NCBI GenBank assembly: GCA_037953625.1
Contig: CM075649.1
Location: 73,129,290-73,193,289, forward strand
DNA length: 64,000 nucleotides
Reading direction: 5' to 3'
Source: Crotalaria pallida
Lineage: Eukaryota > Streptophyta > Magnoliopsida > Fabales > Fabaceae
The notes beneath the pieces were generated by a model, which was given only the letters and a program-made list of their open reading frames with translations, was not told where the DNA came from and searched no databases. Positions 10,204 through 21,770 of the stretch are shown one piece after another. Position 1 is the stretch's first letter, and the number at the start of each line of letters is the position of its first letter. The position numbers and the translations under genes were made by a program.

Positions 10204-11994
10204 ATGGGTTCTACGAATCCCTTTGGTGGTGAAGGTTATTCAATAAATCGTCCTCCATTGTTTGCCGGAGAAGGCTATGCTTATGGGAAAGTTAGAATGA
10301 AAATCTTTATCCAAGCCATAGATAGTGAAATTTGGAAAGTAGTTGAAAAAGGTCCTCATATCCCCTCTAGTTTAGTTGAAGGTGTAGAACAATTGATCCC
10401 CGAGGATAAGTGGAAGGATGATGATAGAAAGAAATTTCAATATGATTATAAAGCAAAGAATATCATTACCTCCGCTTTATCCTATGACGAGTTCTTTAGA
10501 GTTTCTCAATGTTCTAGTGCTAAGGAAATGTGGGACACTTTACAAGTGACTCATGAAGGAACTAGTGAGGTTAGGAGAGCTAGATTGAATGCTTTAATGC
10601 GTGATTATGAATTGTTTCAAATGCTTCCAAATGAATCTATTAATGATATGCAAAAGCGTTTTACTCATATTATTAATCATTTACTTGCTCTTGGTAAGAC
10701 TTTCTTACAAGGTGAACTTTCTAACAAAGTGTTGAGATGTTTAGACAGGAATTGGCAACCAAAAGTAACGGCTATTGTTGAATCTAAGAATTTGGATGCT
10801 ATGTATCTAGCAACACTCTTTGGAAAGCTTCAAGAACATGAAATGGAGCTTGGACGATTAAGTATCAATGAAGAGTCGGATAAGAACGAAGAAAGAAAGG
10901 GACTTGCTCTTAAAGTCAATAGATCATACAAAAAGAAAGAAAGTTCCGATGATGATGATAGTGAAGATTCCGAATCCGATGTTGATAAAAAAGACATGAA
11001 ACTTCTACTAAGGAAGTTTGACAAGTTTCTAAGGAGAAAAGGAAGGTTGAACAAGGACAAACGTAAAGAGAAGGATTCTCCACACTACAAGACCAAGACA
11101 TCAAAAGAAGGTGTAGTTTGCCATGAATGCGGAAAACCCGGACATCTCAAGTATTCATGCTCTAGGTATCTCAAGAAGAAGGAGAAAGACAAGAAAAATT
11201 CTAAATCTAAAAGAGCATACATAGTTTGGGATAGTGATGAAGATAACAAAAAAAGCACATCGAGTAGTTCATCGGATGATAAAGAAGCCGCTTGTCTCAA
11301 CTTGATAACTCTAGTAGATGATGAAGAACAAAGTTCAAATGATGAATCAAGTTATCAAAGCGAGGATAGCAATGTAAGTCTTACTAAATCCGAAATTTCT
11401 TCTAAATATGAATTGTTATATAATGCTTATGAAGAAATGCATGAACAACTTGAAAAACTAGCTTTGAAAAACATTGAAAGAAAGAAGCTCATTTTGAAAC
11501 ATCAAAAAGAGATTTTAGATCTTCAAAAACAAGTTGATGAGCTTAATCTTGAAAATGAAACTCTTGATCTTATATATGCTAGTTCTTCTTGTGATTGTGC
11601 TAGTAGAGTGAATATTGTGGTTGATTGTGAGAATTGCAAGTTGCTCAAAGATGAAAATGCTATTTTGAAAAATAAGCTTGCAAGTTTCTCAAGTGGTGAT
11701 ATTAGACTGCGCACATTGTTAAATTTTCAAAGAGAAAATTCAAACAAGTTTGGTTTGGGTTATACTAATACTAAGAGTAATTCTCATAGAAATGTTGTTG
11801 ATTTTTCTAAAGTTGATTTTTCAAATGCACCAACATGTTTCTATTGTGGTACTCATGGACATACTTCAAATGTGTGTTATGTTAAAATGCATGGTATACC
11901 TAAAGGAGATTTTGTTTGGATGAAAAAGGGTGAAAGTCCCTACACTAACAAAAATGGATCCAAAACTATTTGGATACCAAAAAGCAAAGCATGA
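10204..11994 (+). CDS. Ty1/copia (Sirevirus-type) Gag polyprotein
   Basis: A 596-codon open frame starts 60 bases after the primer site (MGSTNPFGGEGYSINRPPLF). The N-terminal 200 residues look like the copia-type Gag core domain (WKVVEKGPHIP, then an AKEMWDTLQVTHEGTSEVR-like stretch). It has two CCHC knuckles: CHECGKPGHLKYSC at residues 306-319 and CFYCGTHGHTSNVC at 545-558. Between them are Ser/Asp-rich low-complexity blocks (about 240-260 and 340-390) and a predicted coiled coil (about 405-460, rich in E, L, K). Gag packages element RNA into cytoplasmic particles. The frame has no stops, consistent with recent activity supplied in trans. It ends in its own stop codon, with no pol frame after it. 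Confidence 0.9.
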   Translation: MGSTNPFGGEGYSINRPPLFAGEGYAYGKVRMKIFIQAIDSEIWKVVEKGPHIPSSLVEGVEQLIPEDKWKDDDRKKFQYDYKAKNIITSALSYDEFFRVSQCSSAKEMWDTLQVTHEGTSEVRRARLNALMRDYELFQMLPNESINDMQKRFTHIINHLLALGKTFLQGELSNKVLRCLDRNWQPKVTAIVESKNLDAMYLATLFGKLQEHEMELGRLSINEESDKNEERKGLALKVNRSYKKKESSDDDDSEDSESDVDKKDMKLLLRKFDKFLRRKGRLNKDKRKEKDSPHYKTKTSKEGVVCHECGKPGHLKYSCSRYLKKKEKDKKNSKSKRAYIVWDSDEDNKKSTSSSSSDDKEAACLNLITLVDDEEQSSNDESSYQSEDSNVSLTKSEISSKYELLYNAYEEMHEQLEKLALKNIERKKLILKHQKEILDLQKQVDELNLENETLDLIYASSSCDCASRVNIVVDCENCKLLKDENAILKNKLASFSSGDIRLRTLLNFQRENSNKFGLGYTNTKSNSHRNVVDFSKVDFSNAPTCFYCGTHGHTSNVCYVKMHGIPKGDFVWMKKGESPYTNKNGSKTIWIPKSKA

Positions 11995-12803
11995 TTGTTT
12001 TGTAGGTATGATTGAAGAGCAAAGAGAGCTTACAAGTGTTATTCATATTTGCATCTTCAATTGGTATCAAAAGAAGTCCTACAATATGGTACAAATGTTA
12101 TGGTTAGATTGTGAACGTCAAATAGTATCTTCTCAATTGGTATTACTTTTCTAAATGTTTAATTAAATCATTTGGTATCATTGAGTAGATTCATAGATGA
12201 TTATCATGATTTATTGACATGCTTTGGTTGTTATTAAAGAAATATCACATTTGGTATCAAATTTTTGTTGATATATGTACTTCTTTACAATTGATATCTT
12301 CTTTGTTAAGTGATATTATGATATTTTTAGTTCTCAATTGGTATCATATTTCATTGTTATATTCTCTTGCCAATTGATACCACATTTCAAAGTATAGTTC
12401 TATTGTATTTGTTCAATTGGTATCAATGTTGTAAAGAAATGATCATTGATTTCTTACCTTGGCTTAGATGTTATGTTTCAATTGGTATATATTACTTTTT
12501 GATAATGCCAAAGGGGGAGAAATGTGATGTTTTGAAATTGATTGGAATGTTTCTTCAAGGTAATATGATTTTTAGATGTTTGTTTGGAGAAAGGTTGTTT
12601 TTGTTGTTTTTATGTAGGTTGAGCAAAGTTGTTGAAGATAGGGGGAGAATCAAGCTTATCTCAATTGGATTCAAATGTCAAAAGCATTTATTGAGGGGGA
12701 GCAAGAGTCTCACCAAGTCATCAAATTGTTAAAGAATCAACAACTTCAAAGAACTTTTGGAGAACTTCAAAACATGGTTTGTCATTTTCAAAAAGGGGGA
12801 GAT
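11995..12803 (+). repeat. Gag-to-LTR spacer with PBS-like repeats and multiple polypurine tracts
   Basis: In place of pol there is an AT-rich spacer holding eight or nine degenerate copies of TTCAATTGGTATCA (for example near 12057, 12134, 12171, 12334, 12417 and 12478). This is the sequence spanning the 5' LTR end and the primer site (10127-10140). Four GGGGGAG tracts follow at about 12511, 12641, 12694 and 12793; the last (aaaaagggggagat) abuts the 3' LTR and is the likely functional primer. Multiplied polypurine tracts are known in Sireviruses; the PBS-like copies I cannot explain. Short ORFs here (such as 12367-12732) contain these repeats and are not genes. Confidence 0.75.
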
Positions 12804-14421
12804 TGTAAGTTCCATGATGAATGTTTTGATAATGACAAAGTGTTTTGAACAAGCTTTCATGTGATGATCAAGTTCAAGTTCAACAAGCAACAACAAACAT
12901 CAAGTGAAGAAGAAAGAACAAGCTCATGAAGACTTAAGTTTGAGTGTAATTGTTTTTTGTTTTATCTTTTGCCTCTCAAGCTTCATAGGTTTTCATTTGG
13001 GTAGTTTTTTTAGAGGGTAGTGAATCTCATTCATAAGTCATGATTAAATCATAATTTGAGTTTTCACTTAACCTAGAATCAATAGGTGGCTTAAAGGTTT
13101 TAAAGGAAAGGTTGGGTTTTGAGAAAACAAGTTTTAAACAAGTATCAGACATGTTTAATCGATTAAGAACATATTTAATCGATTACTACTCGATTAAGTA
13201 AAGATTTAATCGATTAAACACTGCTGAACTGATTTTTAAAATACGTTTTTCACTTCTCAAAACCAGTTTTCAAGTGCCATAACTTTTGGGTATTCTATAT
13301 AAACCTTTTCCTAACCTTTGTGATCATAACCCATCATTTTGATATTCATTTTACAAAGAATCAAGCCACTCTATTCTCTCTCAATTTCAAAGATCAAAGC
13401 TTTCATATTTTCATATTCTTTGATCAAGAACCTTTGAATCTCTTGTGTGATTTGTCATAGCTATTGATTGAGATTCATTAGGATTGTTATGTGTATTAAT
13501 TGAGTTGTAATCTTTGCAATAAGGCAAGCCACTACAACAAACAAGAAGCCTTGGTGTGTCGATTATCATCAAGCAACATTCATTGAAGAAGAAGAAGTCT
13601 TGGTTGTGAATCAAGCAAAGAGAAGCCTTGATGTGTGGATTATCATCAAGCAATTGAAGACTTGTTGTGTCGATTATCAACAAGGGGTATAGGTTAGATT
13701 AGAGAGAAGATCAATAGGATTACAAGGCAAGGGTGTCGGTTATCTCTTGTAGGCTAGGAAGAAGGAAGTCTTGTGAGGCAATCACTTGTAATTTGAGAAC
13801 TCTAATTCCTCATAGTGAAGAATCTCTCTTGGTTGAAGAGGGGACTGGATGTAGCTTTCAAGCGGATGAAAGTGAACCAGGATAAATTGTTGTGTCGTAT
13901 GTCTAAACCCTTACTCTTTATATTCAAGTCATTTGATTGCGTTCTTGATTGAAAACCTAGAAAGATTGATTTTCATAATTGATTGAATTGAATCTTTATT
14001 TGTTCAAATTGATAAAGGGAAAATCATTTTCATAACTAGGAAATCAATAAGAATATAGGTGTTAATTGTTTTCGCTGAATCTCTGATCTTAAGTGTTGAT
14101 TGATTGATTTTCGTATTCAATTGAAAAGTGATTTTTCAGTTTCTGATAGATTTAATCGATTAAGTGTTCGTTTAATCGATTAAGGACTTTTGAACTTTCA
14201 GGTTTAATCGATTAGTACTCGATTAAATTGCAGGTTAATCGATTAAATTTCAGGTTAATCGATTAAGTGCTGTAGAATTTGCAAAAATCATTTGTTTTGA
14301 TTGTTTCGATTTGTTTCGTTCGAAAATCTTTCAAGGTATCTTGTACACCTATTCAACCCCCCCTTCTAGGTGTATTCCTAGGGTTCCTTTGTCTCTCCAA
14401 CCACCAATTGCGGTTTCTTCA
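12804..14421 (+). repeat. 3' LTR of element F
   Basis: It is 1,618 bp and nearly identical to 8512-10130, with the TATA-like box at 13295-13304 and the same ATCGAT palindromes. It ends GGTTTCTTCA, followed by the target duplication CATTT. Confidence 0.92.
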
Positions 14422-16960
14422 CATTTAAGTACCTGTCAGAACCAGATAATACATACAGTCTTCATAAAGTATTAAACATCCAAAAGATACCTGTTTCCAC
14501 CACCATATATCACATCTTAGTGGTGGAACTATTTACAAACTTCAAAAATAAAGTTTTTGTTCCTTCACTTTATATCATCAAAACAAAATACTTAACAAGA
14601 CTTATATAAGATTTTTATATTAAGAAGGCCAAAAGGTTCACGTATAGCATCGAGCATGGTTGCATTGTGTGGTGGCATCGCCACATCACTAAGTCTGTGC
14701 CCTTGGTGATGGGGCAGGACTCTCCTCAGCCGGTGCAATAGAAAATACATCACCAGAGGTGGTACCTAAAATGGTCAACACAAGGGAGTGAGTGGTTTAA
14801 CATAAATTAAAATAAAGAATTAAGAATAACAATACAGAAAACCAAAGAAGCAATATTAATATTGGTCGTTTTAATTAAATCACCAAGTTACAGTGTTAGT
14901 CTTGTATTACGTATTATTGTTATGCTCATGATAATAATAATGAAATGATGCATGAAACTCTGCTCTAAATTCTTGAGAATGATGCATGATCGACACTCGA
15001 AATCCACAATCGAATCCAATGAGTTTAGAAGTTGTCATCAATGTATTCTTTCATAATTTCTTTTCACAATTCATTGGATTCAACCAAGGATTATAAAATC
15101 TCCATCTCATTCTCTTTTCATTTCTTCCACTTGCCTTTTTCATCACATGTTCATCTCTTTCTCATTGATCGTTCCACATCTCGCTTTTTCACTTTACTTC
15201 ACCCTCCGCTCCAGGGAAATACCAACCGGGAGTTAGTGTCCCTCTACTAGTGCTTGCACGGTACTGGCCATCTATCTCGGTCCAGTACAACTTGGGTTGA
15301 AGGCCCAAGTTGGCTATAGCAGGGAACCACCCTCAACCGGTCATGATGTGACTCTGTGATCGATAGAATTTTTGTGGTTAATGCAGAACCAATCTCCCGA
15401 CACGAGTGGCCAGTTTGTGCCCTCCTAGGAGATCCAAGTTCCATCCTCAACAATTCCCACGGTTGTTTCATTTGCACAACCTAGTCACATATCACCCACG
15501 TGCCTCCGCGTATGTCTTTCCCAACTTCCTCACCGTTCACCTTATACTCCATGTATGATGCATGTTCCTCATTACTTTTCAATTAAAATCATATTTATCA
15601 AAAAGTAATATTTAGAAAGTATTTCATAAATAAGTATAATTTCAATTGGAAAGCATAAGCTAATTTCAATGGATATGCAATGCAACATCATATGCAACAT
15701 TTCAAACCATAGAGTTTAAATTAAATTATTAATTCTATTTACTTTTGCTGTACTTACTTTGGTATTATTATTATTATTAACATCAATTCACATAGTCTCT
15801 TAAGAATATTATTTGATTTAACACAAGATCATACACAACATAATTAAATTACATAACCAACTATAATGAATTCATTTGAATTTACAGCACATAATCCTTC
15901 AATTTAAAACCCAAAAATCTAGCACAAATTCATAACTATTATAATTAAATTTACATAATCATCACATCTCCTAGGGTTTTATGTATCTCATCCTTAATCC
16001 TTGATTTTATTTCATGAAAACTACTCCTCCCTTACCTTGGTTGAGAAGGAAGAGAACTTATAGGGAGAAACTTTCCTTCCAAGCTTTAAATTCAAGTATT
16101 AGCTCCTCTCCTTACTTTTTAGCTCCTTTTGATTCTTACACTTCTTGTTCTTCCACTTTGTGATTGAAACTACTAGACCAAAGGTATTCTGTTGTGATAT
16201 TGGATGAAAAGGGAGATGAGGGTTTGAGATTAAAATAACTATTGGTTAATTTTTAGAGTAAACCAAGTATAGAAAGGAAAACAGAGTTGATATTTTTTAA
16301 GTCTTTTTGGATATAATGAAGAAAATGGAAGGATTTTAGGTGAGTAAGGAGAAGAGTTCGAAGAAGGGTAAGAAGGAAGGAAAGAGGTAGAATGTTCTGG
16401 AAAAAAGGAGAATGAATAAGCTACACTGGAACAGCCCATTTAAAATCACTATTTGGGCTACATGACCATGGACTACTCGATAATTTTTTTTTATAACTAT
16501 TCAATTACTTATTGTTTTATTAGAGAACTACTCTATTACTGAAAATATAAATCGATTAGTCCTTCTTGTTTTAGCAGTCCTTACTCGATTAGAATGATAT
16601 TAATCGATTAGTTTAATTTATTTCATTTCTTCGTATTTCAAAACGCTATATTTTATTCGTTAACCGTTGGGTCTTGCTCAAATTTGAAGACAAGCTTCCT
16701 TATATACTTATATTCATATCCAACGGTGGACTTTGTGTTTAAAGTTGTAAATAATTTATTTCTAATTTTCTAATATAAGGTGTTTCTAACACCGAAAACG
16801 TCGTAATTAACACTCTCCTATACAATGCCGACGCTTCCTAATTCCTTAATGACATTCAAAAGAAATTCTTAATTTATTACCTTAAATCCTTTTTAAACCA
16901 AATTTTTATTTTTCTAATATTATTATTATTATTATTTGGTATAAAATTTAGGATGTTACA
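14422..16960 (-). mobile_element. 5' LTR of element E, main part
   Basis: This continues the E LTR after element F. Read on the minus strand it starts TGTAACATCCTAAATTTTAT at 16960. With 8370-8511 the LTR totals about 2.68 kb. The region 14948-16960 matches the 3' LTR at 3104-5126. Inferred transcription signals on the minus strand are a donor CCAAG|GTAAGGG near 16035 and an acceptor-like ccattttag|gta near 14772. A stem-loop cluster lies at about 15258-15360 and ATCGAT/CTCGAT sites at about 16548-16608. It is non-coding. Confidence 0.87.
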
Positions 16961-18071
16961 GAAAGACTCGAGTCTTTCATGGAAGACTCGAGTGTTCTTT
17001 GGTGTTGCTGAAAAAGACTCGAGTATTTCGAGCAGTTCTGCAAAAAAATAAAAGTCGGTTCCAACTTGATTTGAAGCTAGCAGCTCGTTTCAGCTATGTC
17101 ACAAGCACAAAGCTGAACTTTACTTCGAAGGAGGGTAACCTTAAACTATAAGTAAGGGATTGGGAAGGCTATAAACACATTTACATCACCCTAAACCCGA
17201 ATTCCTATCCTTCATTCTCTGTTTTCAAGTGCAAACTTTATACCTTTGATTCTCCTTTCTCACTCACCCAAATCCAGTGAAACCAAAACACTATTCGAGT
17301 TCTAATTCCAATCTTGAATTAGAACCAAGAAACACTCAAATTAACCTCCTGTAGAGCAAGTTCTAGGCGATTGAAGTTGAGTCTCTGAAGCTGTGAAATA
17401 GAGTCTGAAACAGCACCATCTAGCTACCTTTCTTGAATTGGTCTGGTAAATTTAGGAACCCTCTCAATTCCAAATTCGTTTCTAATTAAAGTTAGTGTTT
17501 CCTAGTTGCTTAAGCTAACTTGTTTCATTCCTTTTCATGCCTTATTCATGGTGAAATCAATGGCAAAAGTCAGCTAGTGCAAGCTGTCTTGCACCGGTGC
17601 AGAAACTCAAATTGTGATTCAGTCCCTTTCCTCTTCAACCAATCATTCGTTTAGCTTCTCTAAGGTATGGGAGAAGTTACTTAATCGCTAGAATGGTAAA
17701 CAACAAGCTAAAATCATAGGAACCACTTGAGGTTCATGGGTAACGTAAGTTGAAATGGGAATTTGACTTGGAGGTCAGAGACTCATGGTTTTTATGTATA
17801 AAGTTTAATTGAACCTAATGATGCTCACTGGATTGATTTGCGAACATAAAATCAAGTAGAAATGAAATTCATATGTTAAATTGGACTTTGTCTATGTTTT
17901 GTGCAATCTGTGATTTGATGCTATTTGATGTTGTTTCAGTTGTGTTTAAGTGTTGTAACATGTTTGTTTTATGTGCCTAAGTTGCTGTTTTGCATAGGAA
18001 TGGAGAAATAAAGTAAGGAACTTGAATTGGTATTGAAAATGCAGAAAACTGGTGCTGTTACAGCAAAAAGA

Positions 18072-18188
18072 CTCGAGTAGTTTAAGGAAGACTCGAGTAT
18101 TCTGGAAAATGGGAAGAACACTCGAGTGGATCTTTAATGACTCGAGTATTTTTGCATGAACAACTCGAGTAGTCAAGAACTACTCGAG
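18072..18188. repeat. Three CTCGAG pairs in LTR H
   Basis: CTCGAG hexamers, usually within ACTCGAGT, start at 18072 and 18092, 18121 and 18141, and 18164 and 18183. Spacing within pairs is 20, 20 and 19 bp. They lie between the inferred donor and acceptor of the H leader. Confidence 0.92.
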
Positions 18189-18815
18189 TAGTCTGAACAA
18201 TTTCTCAGAAAATACTTACTTTCTAAAATTTTATTATAATTAACTCGTTTAACACTATAATATCTTAATCCCGTTGGTTGATGGTTATCCTGGAGGTGTC
18301 CTACTGGAATATTATTCAGTGGTTAATTATTTCCCTACAGGAGTCCCAACAGAAGTGCGTACACCCATTCGGCTGATATTATCCCTAGACGTCCCAGTGA
18401 AAGTTTTATTCACTTGGTTGATATTTCCTGTGGGAGTCCCAATGGGGTCGTTGCAATAAATATCCGCCAATAGGAGGCTATGCCCCGACGAATTATTAAA
18501 TAAATAATTATACGCTATTTCTAAAACCATCACAAAGTGGCTGGGCCGCTGATGGATTTTTCTGAAAGGAAAATTGAAAATAAGTACACCCATCACAAAG
18601 TGGTTATGCCGTTGGTGGCCTTTTTATGATAGCATCAGCACCGGCCAAAAGAAAGGTTAAAGGAAATGAAAAGAAAGAATGAAATGTGAAACATGGACTA
18701 TGTCCTTGATGGAAATGATAATGAATTTGATAATGAGGATTGGTAATGAAATATGTTTGCATACATGCATTGATTGCTCAAGTTTGCGAGGGTTTTCCCT
18801 TTTATACTATTAACG

Positions 18816-18985
18816 CTGGGCGGAGGAAGCCTGTAAGTCGTGAGTGCAAGGCTATGCCCGTAAGTCCTACAACGCCGGGAGATAGGAACCCGTAAGTCGT
18901 GAGTGCAGGGCTAAGCCCGTAAGTCCTATGCAGAGCGAAGCTCGTAAGTCATGAGTGCATAGCGAAGCTCGTAAGTCCTACCACC
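18816..18985 (+). repeat. Six hairpin + GTAAGTC units in LTR H
   Basis: GTAAGTC occurs six times. Just before most copies is a small stem-loop with a different stem: GGC-tat-GCC, GGGC-taa-GCCC, GAGC-gaa-GCTC, AGC-gaa-GCT. Units alternate between the tails 'cgtgagtgca' and 'cctac/cctatg'. GTAAGT also resembles a plant 5' splice site. Confidence 0.8.
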
Positions 18986-19517
18986 TCCAAACTGTGATGC
19001 CCCGGGAAATTGTTGAGATCAGCATGCATCATACCATTAACAATAAGATCAATTACTTGAATGAAAAGGGTTTGACATGTGTATATGCATTTGTAAATTG
19101 TTACTACTTGAATACTTGTGTTTGTTGTTTTTAGCCTCTGTTATTTATTATTCGCTTTAACGTGATTAGCTATGACTTACTCCCTAGTTGCCCTTGTAGG
19201 CAATGAAGCTTCTGTTTCCACAGAAAGGGAGTAGGAACGGCAAGGGATAGAAGATTCCCTTCCCGACCGTTGGAGTTGAGAACCATGCTCTGAGTTACGA
19301 GTAGTGTCTTAAGTGACTCAGAGTCTAATTGCTATTAAATAAATTAGTTTGAACTATTGTGTCTTGTTATTGGACAGGTTCTGTTGATTTGCTTCCGCAC
19401 TTGATGTTACTTAAAGATTTGCTTCCGCAATTGAATAATAATGTTTTGAAATTTTTTGCGAAAAATTATTTTCATTATAATAAATAAATCAAGGATAGAG
19501 AGAGTTGGGATGTTACA

Positions 19518-21736
19518 GAAGCCATAGAAATAACTAAGCCTAACATTATTATTAACACACCCAACAAGCATAAATCAATTTCATACATTCAATCTCTTTT
19601 CCTTTTCTTACTTATATTTACTTACTTATTTGGCTTCCAATAATTACTTTTCTTTTCGTACTAGCACTTTTCATTTATTCTTTTCATTTCTTTCACCTTT
19701 CCTTTATCTTCCCCTGAGTCACTAGGACCGTCAGGGTTATGCTTTTAGTTCTCAATTATCCCCTGAGTCACTAGGACCGTCAGGGTTATGCTTTTAGTTC
19801 TCAATTATCCCCTGAGTCACTAGGACCGTCAGGGTTATATTTTTAATTAATTCCGGAGTCACTAGGACCATCCGGTTTATATTTTAATTCTCAATTATCC
19901 CTTGAGTCACTAGGACCGTCAGGGTTATATTTTTAATTAATTCCGGAGTCACTAGGACCGTCCGGTTAATTATTCCCTGAGTCGCTAGGACCGTCAGGGT
20001 TGCGCTTTAGTTATCCATAGAGTCACTAGGACTGTCCGGGTTGCGCTTCGACAGAGTCACTAGGACCGTCCACCGATATTATTCTTTCTCTTATTAATTA
20101 TTCCCCTGAGTCACTAGGACCGTTAGGGTTATATTTTTAATTAATTCCGGAGTCACTAGGACAGTCCGGTTAATTATTTCCTGAGTCACTAGGACCGTCA
20201 GGGTTGCGCTTTAGTTATCCCTAGATTCACTAGGACCGTCCGGGTTGCGCTTCGACAGAGTCACTAGGACCGTCTGCCGATATTATTCTTTCTCTTATTA
20301 ATTATTCCCCCGAGTCACTAGGATCGTCAGGGTAGTATTTTTAATTAATTCCGGAGTCACTAGGACTGTCCGGGTACTCACTCTTTATCATTAAGTCTTC
20401 TCTTTCTTTACTCATTGAATCTTTTCTTTCTCTTCATTGTCTCATCAAGTCTTATATCGTTTTTCTTTACTTTCTTGTTATTTTTCTCACTTTCAATATC
20501 TTAATTCTTTTTCATTCTTTCCTTATTACTTATCTCTATTCTTCTTTAGTTTTCTATTAATTATTTCTCTTCTCTCTTTCCTTTCATTAACAACTTGTTG
20601 TCATTTATATATCATCACTTAAAGGGTTAACCTGCAAAACCAACATTCAGCACACCTACACATTCACACTCATTTTCCCAATCCAAACCCTTAACTCTTT
20701 CCTTATCTTCTCAATTAATTACTCGATTATTATTCTTGTTTAACTATCTTTATCAATTTCCACACATACCCAACAAACTAATTCATTCATTAACTTGTAA
20801 TGCCTCTAATCTTACTAAATCCTAAGTGCATTTTCAAGACCCCTTTCTATCACATACTTCACACTTACAACCAATCAACCATATGACACCATTCACTTAT
20901 GCATAGCATTACAAACAATTTAGTGGGATCGTTTTTTTTATTCCTCTACTCTATTTTCTTATCTTTATTCTCCTTTAGTTTTCTCTTTCATTATCCGTCA
21001 TTTAACATTTCCACAATAAGTTCACACATTACAAACATCATTGTATACTACATATAATTACAATTTATCTAGTGAGTTCATTTCCTTTATTCCTAAGCTT
21101 TGTTTATTATCTATTTCAACTACCCTATTGCTTATTATTCTTACTAATCTTTTCTATCCTTAGCCACCACTATAATCAACCTAGAAATTAAATCCTAAAT
21201 AGAGGTAATACAAACCCTTCTTACCTGGGAGTCCTGACAAAAGGAACAATATCACGTTCACGTCCGAGCTTTATTTGAGGGTCAAGGTCAACAATAACAT
21301 GCGAGATCTAAATAGGGACACACGTTAAAACTAATTATAACCTTAAAAGTGTATATATATATCAACTAAATTCATTTTTGTCAAAATAATAAATATATAT
21401 CATTATACAATTAAAACATATCACTTTTCTCCAAAATATCTCTTTATTTAAAAATATAGGGATAGTAAAAATGTTGATGGATCGTCAAATAAATTACATG
21501 GATGGGTAGAGGGAGTTAAGAAGGTTATTTATCTAAGAAGAACTTTAGATTGAACGGTCGAATCTTGAATTATTCAACCGGAAAGTTGAAAAACCCAAAA
21601 TTTCATTCTACTCTCTGTCGCCCACTCTCTTTCTTTCTTCTATGTCTCTTCTTTCTACTTTATTTCTGTGTGTTCCCGTGGTGCCCTTTTGTTTTGTTTT
21701 GGTTAACGTGGTGGGTAGTTGTTTAGGAAATAATAT

Positions 21737-21770
<34 letters not shown>

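Larger units (their letters stand above)
8512..14421 (+). mobile_element. Non-autonomous Ty1/copia Sirevirus-type element F (gag only)
   Basis: This is a complete insertion: 5' LTR 8512-10130, primer site 10133-10144, gag 10204-11994, repeated polypurine tracts, and 3' LTR 12804-14421. It is flanked by a perfect 5-bp duplication, CATTT (8507-8511 and 14422-14426). No protease, integrase, RT or RNase H sequence is present; only about 0.8 kb separates gag from the 3' LTR. Multiple GGGGGAG tracts, a long LTR and a large zinc-knuckle Gag are known hallmarks of the Sirevirus (SIRE/Maximus) lineage. The two LTRs differ at only a few positions, so the insertion is fairly recent. To move it would need enzymes from an autonomous relative. 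Confidence 0.92.
16961..19517 (+). mobile_element. Partial plus-strand LTR H
   Basis: It ends GTTGGGATGTTACA at 19517, the 3' terminus of a TGTAACA-type LTR; no primer site follows, so it is a 3' or solo LTR. Its 5' part lies beyond element E, outside the window. It carries CTCGAG pairs (16967/16987 in U3), a TATA-like ctataaacac (17169-17178), a donor at gtctg|GTAAAT (near 17446), structured repeats (18070-18985) and an acceptor gcccttgtag|gcaATG (near 19200) followed by a 15-codon ORF. This is the same signal order as in family A. It is non-coding apart from that micro-ORF. Confidence 0.75.

Noticed and set aside
12367..12732. 121-codon ORF after the F gag as a possible extra gene
   Set aside because: It runs through PBS-like and polypurine repeats and has no protein-like features beyond chance.
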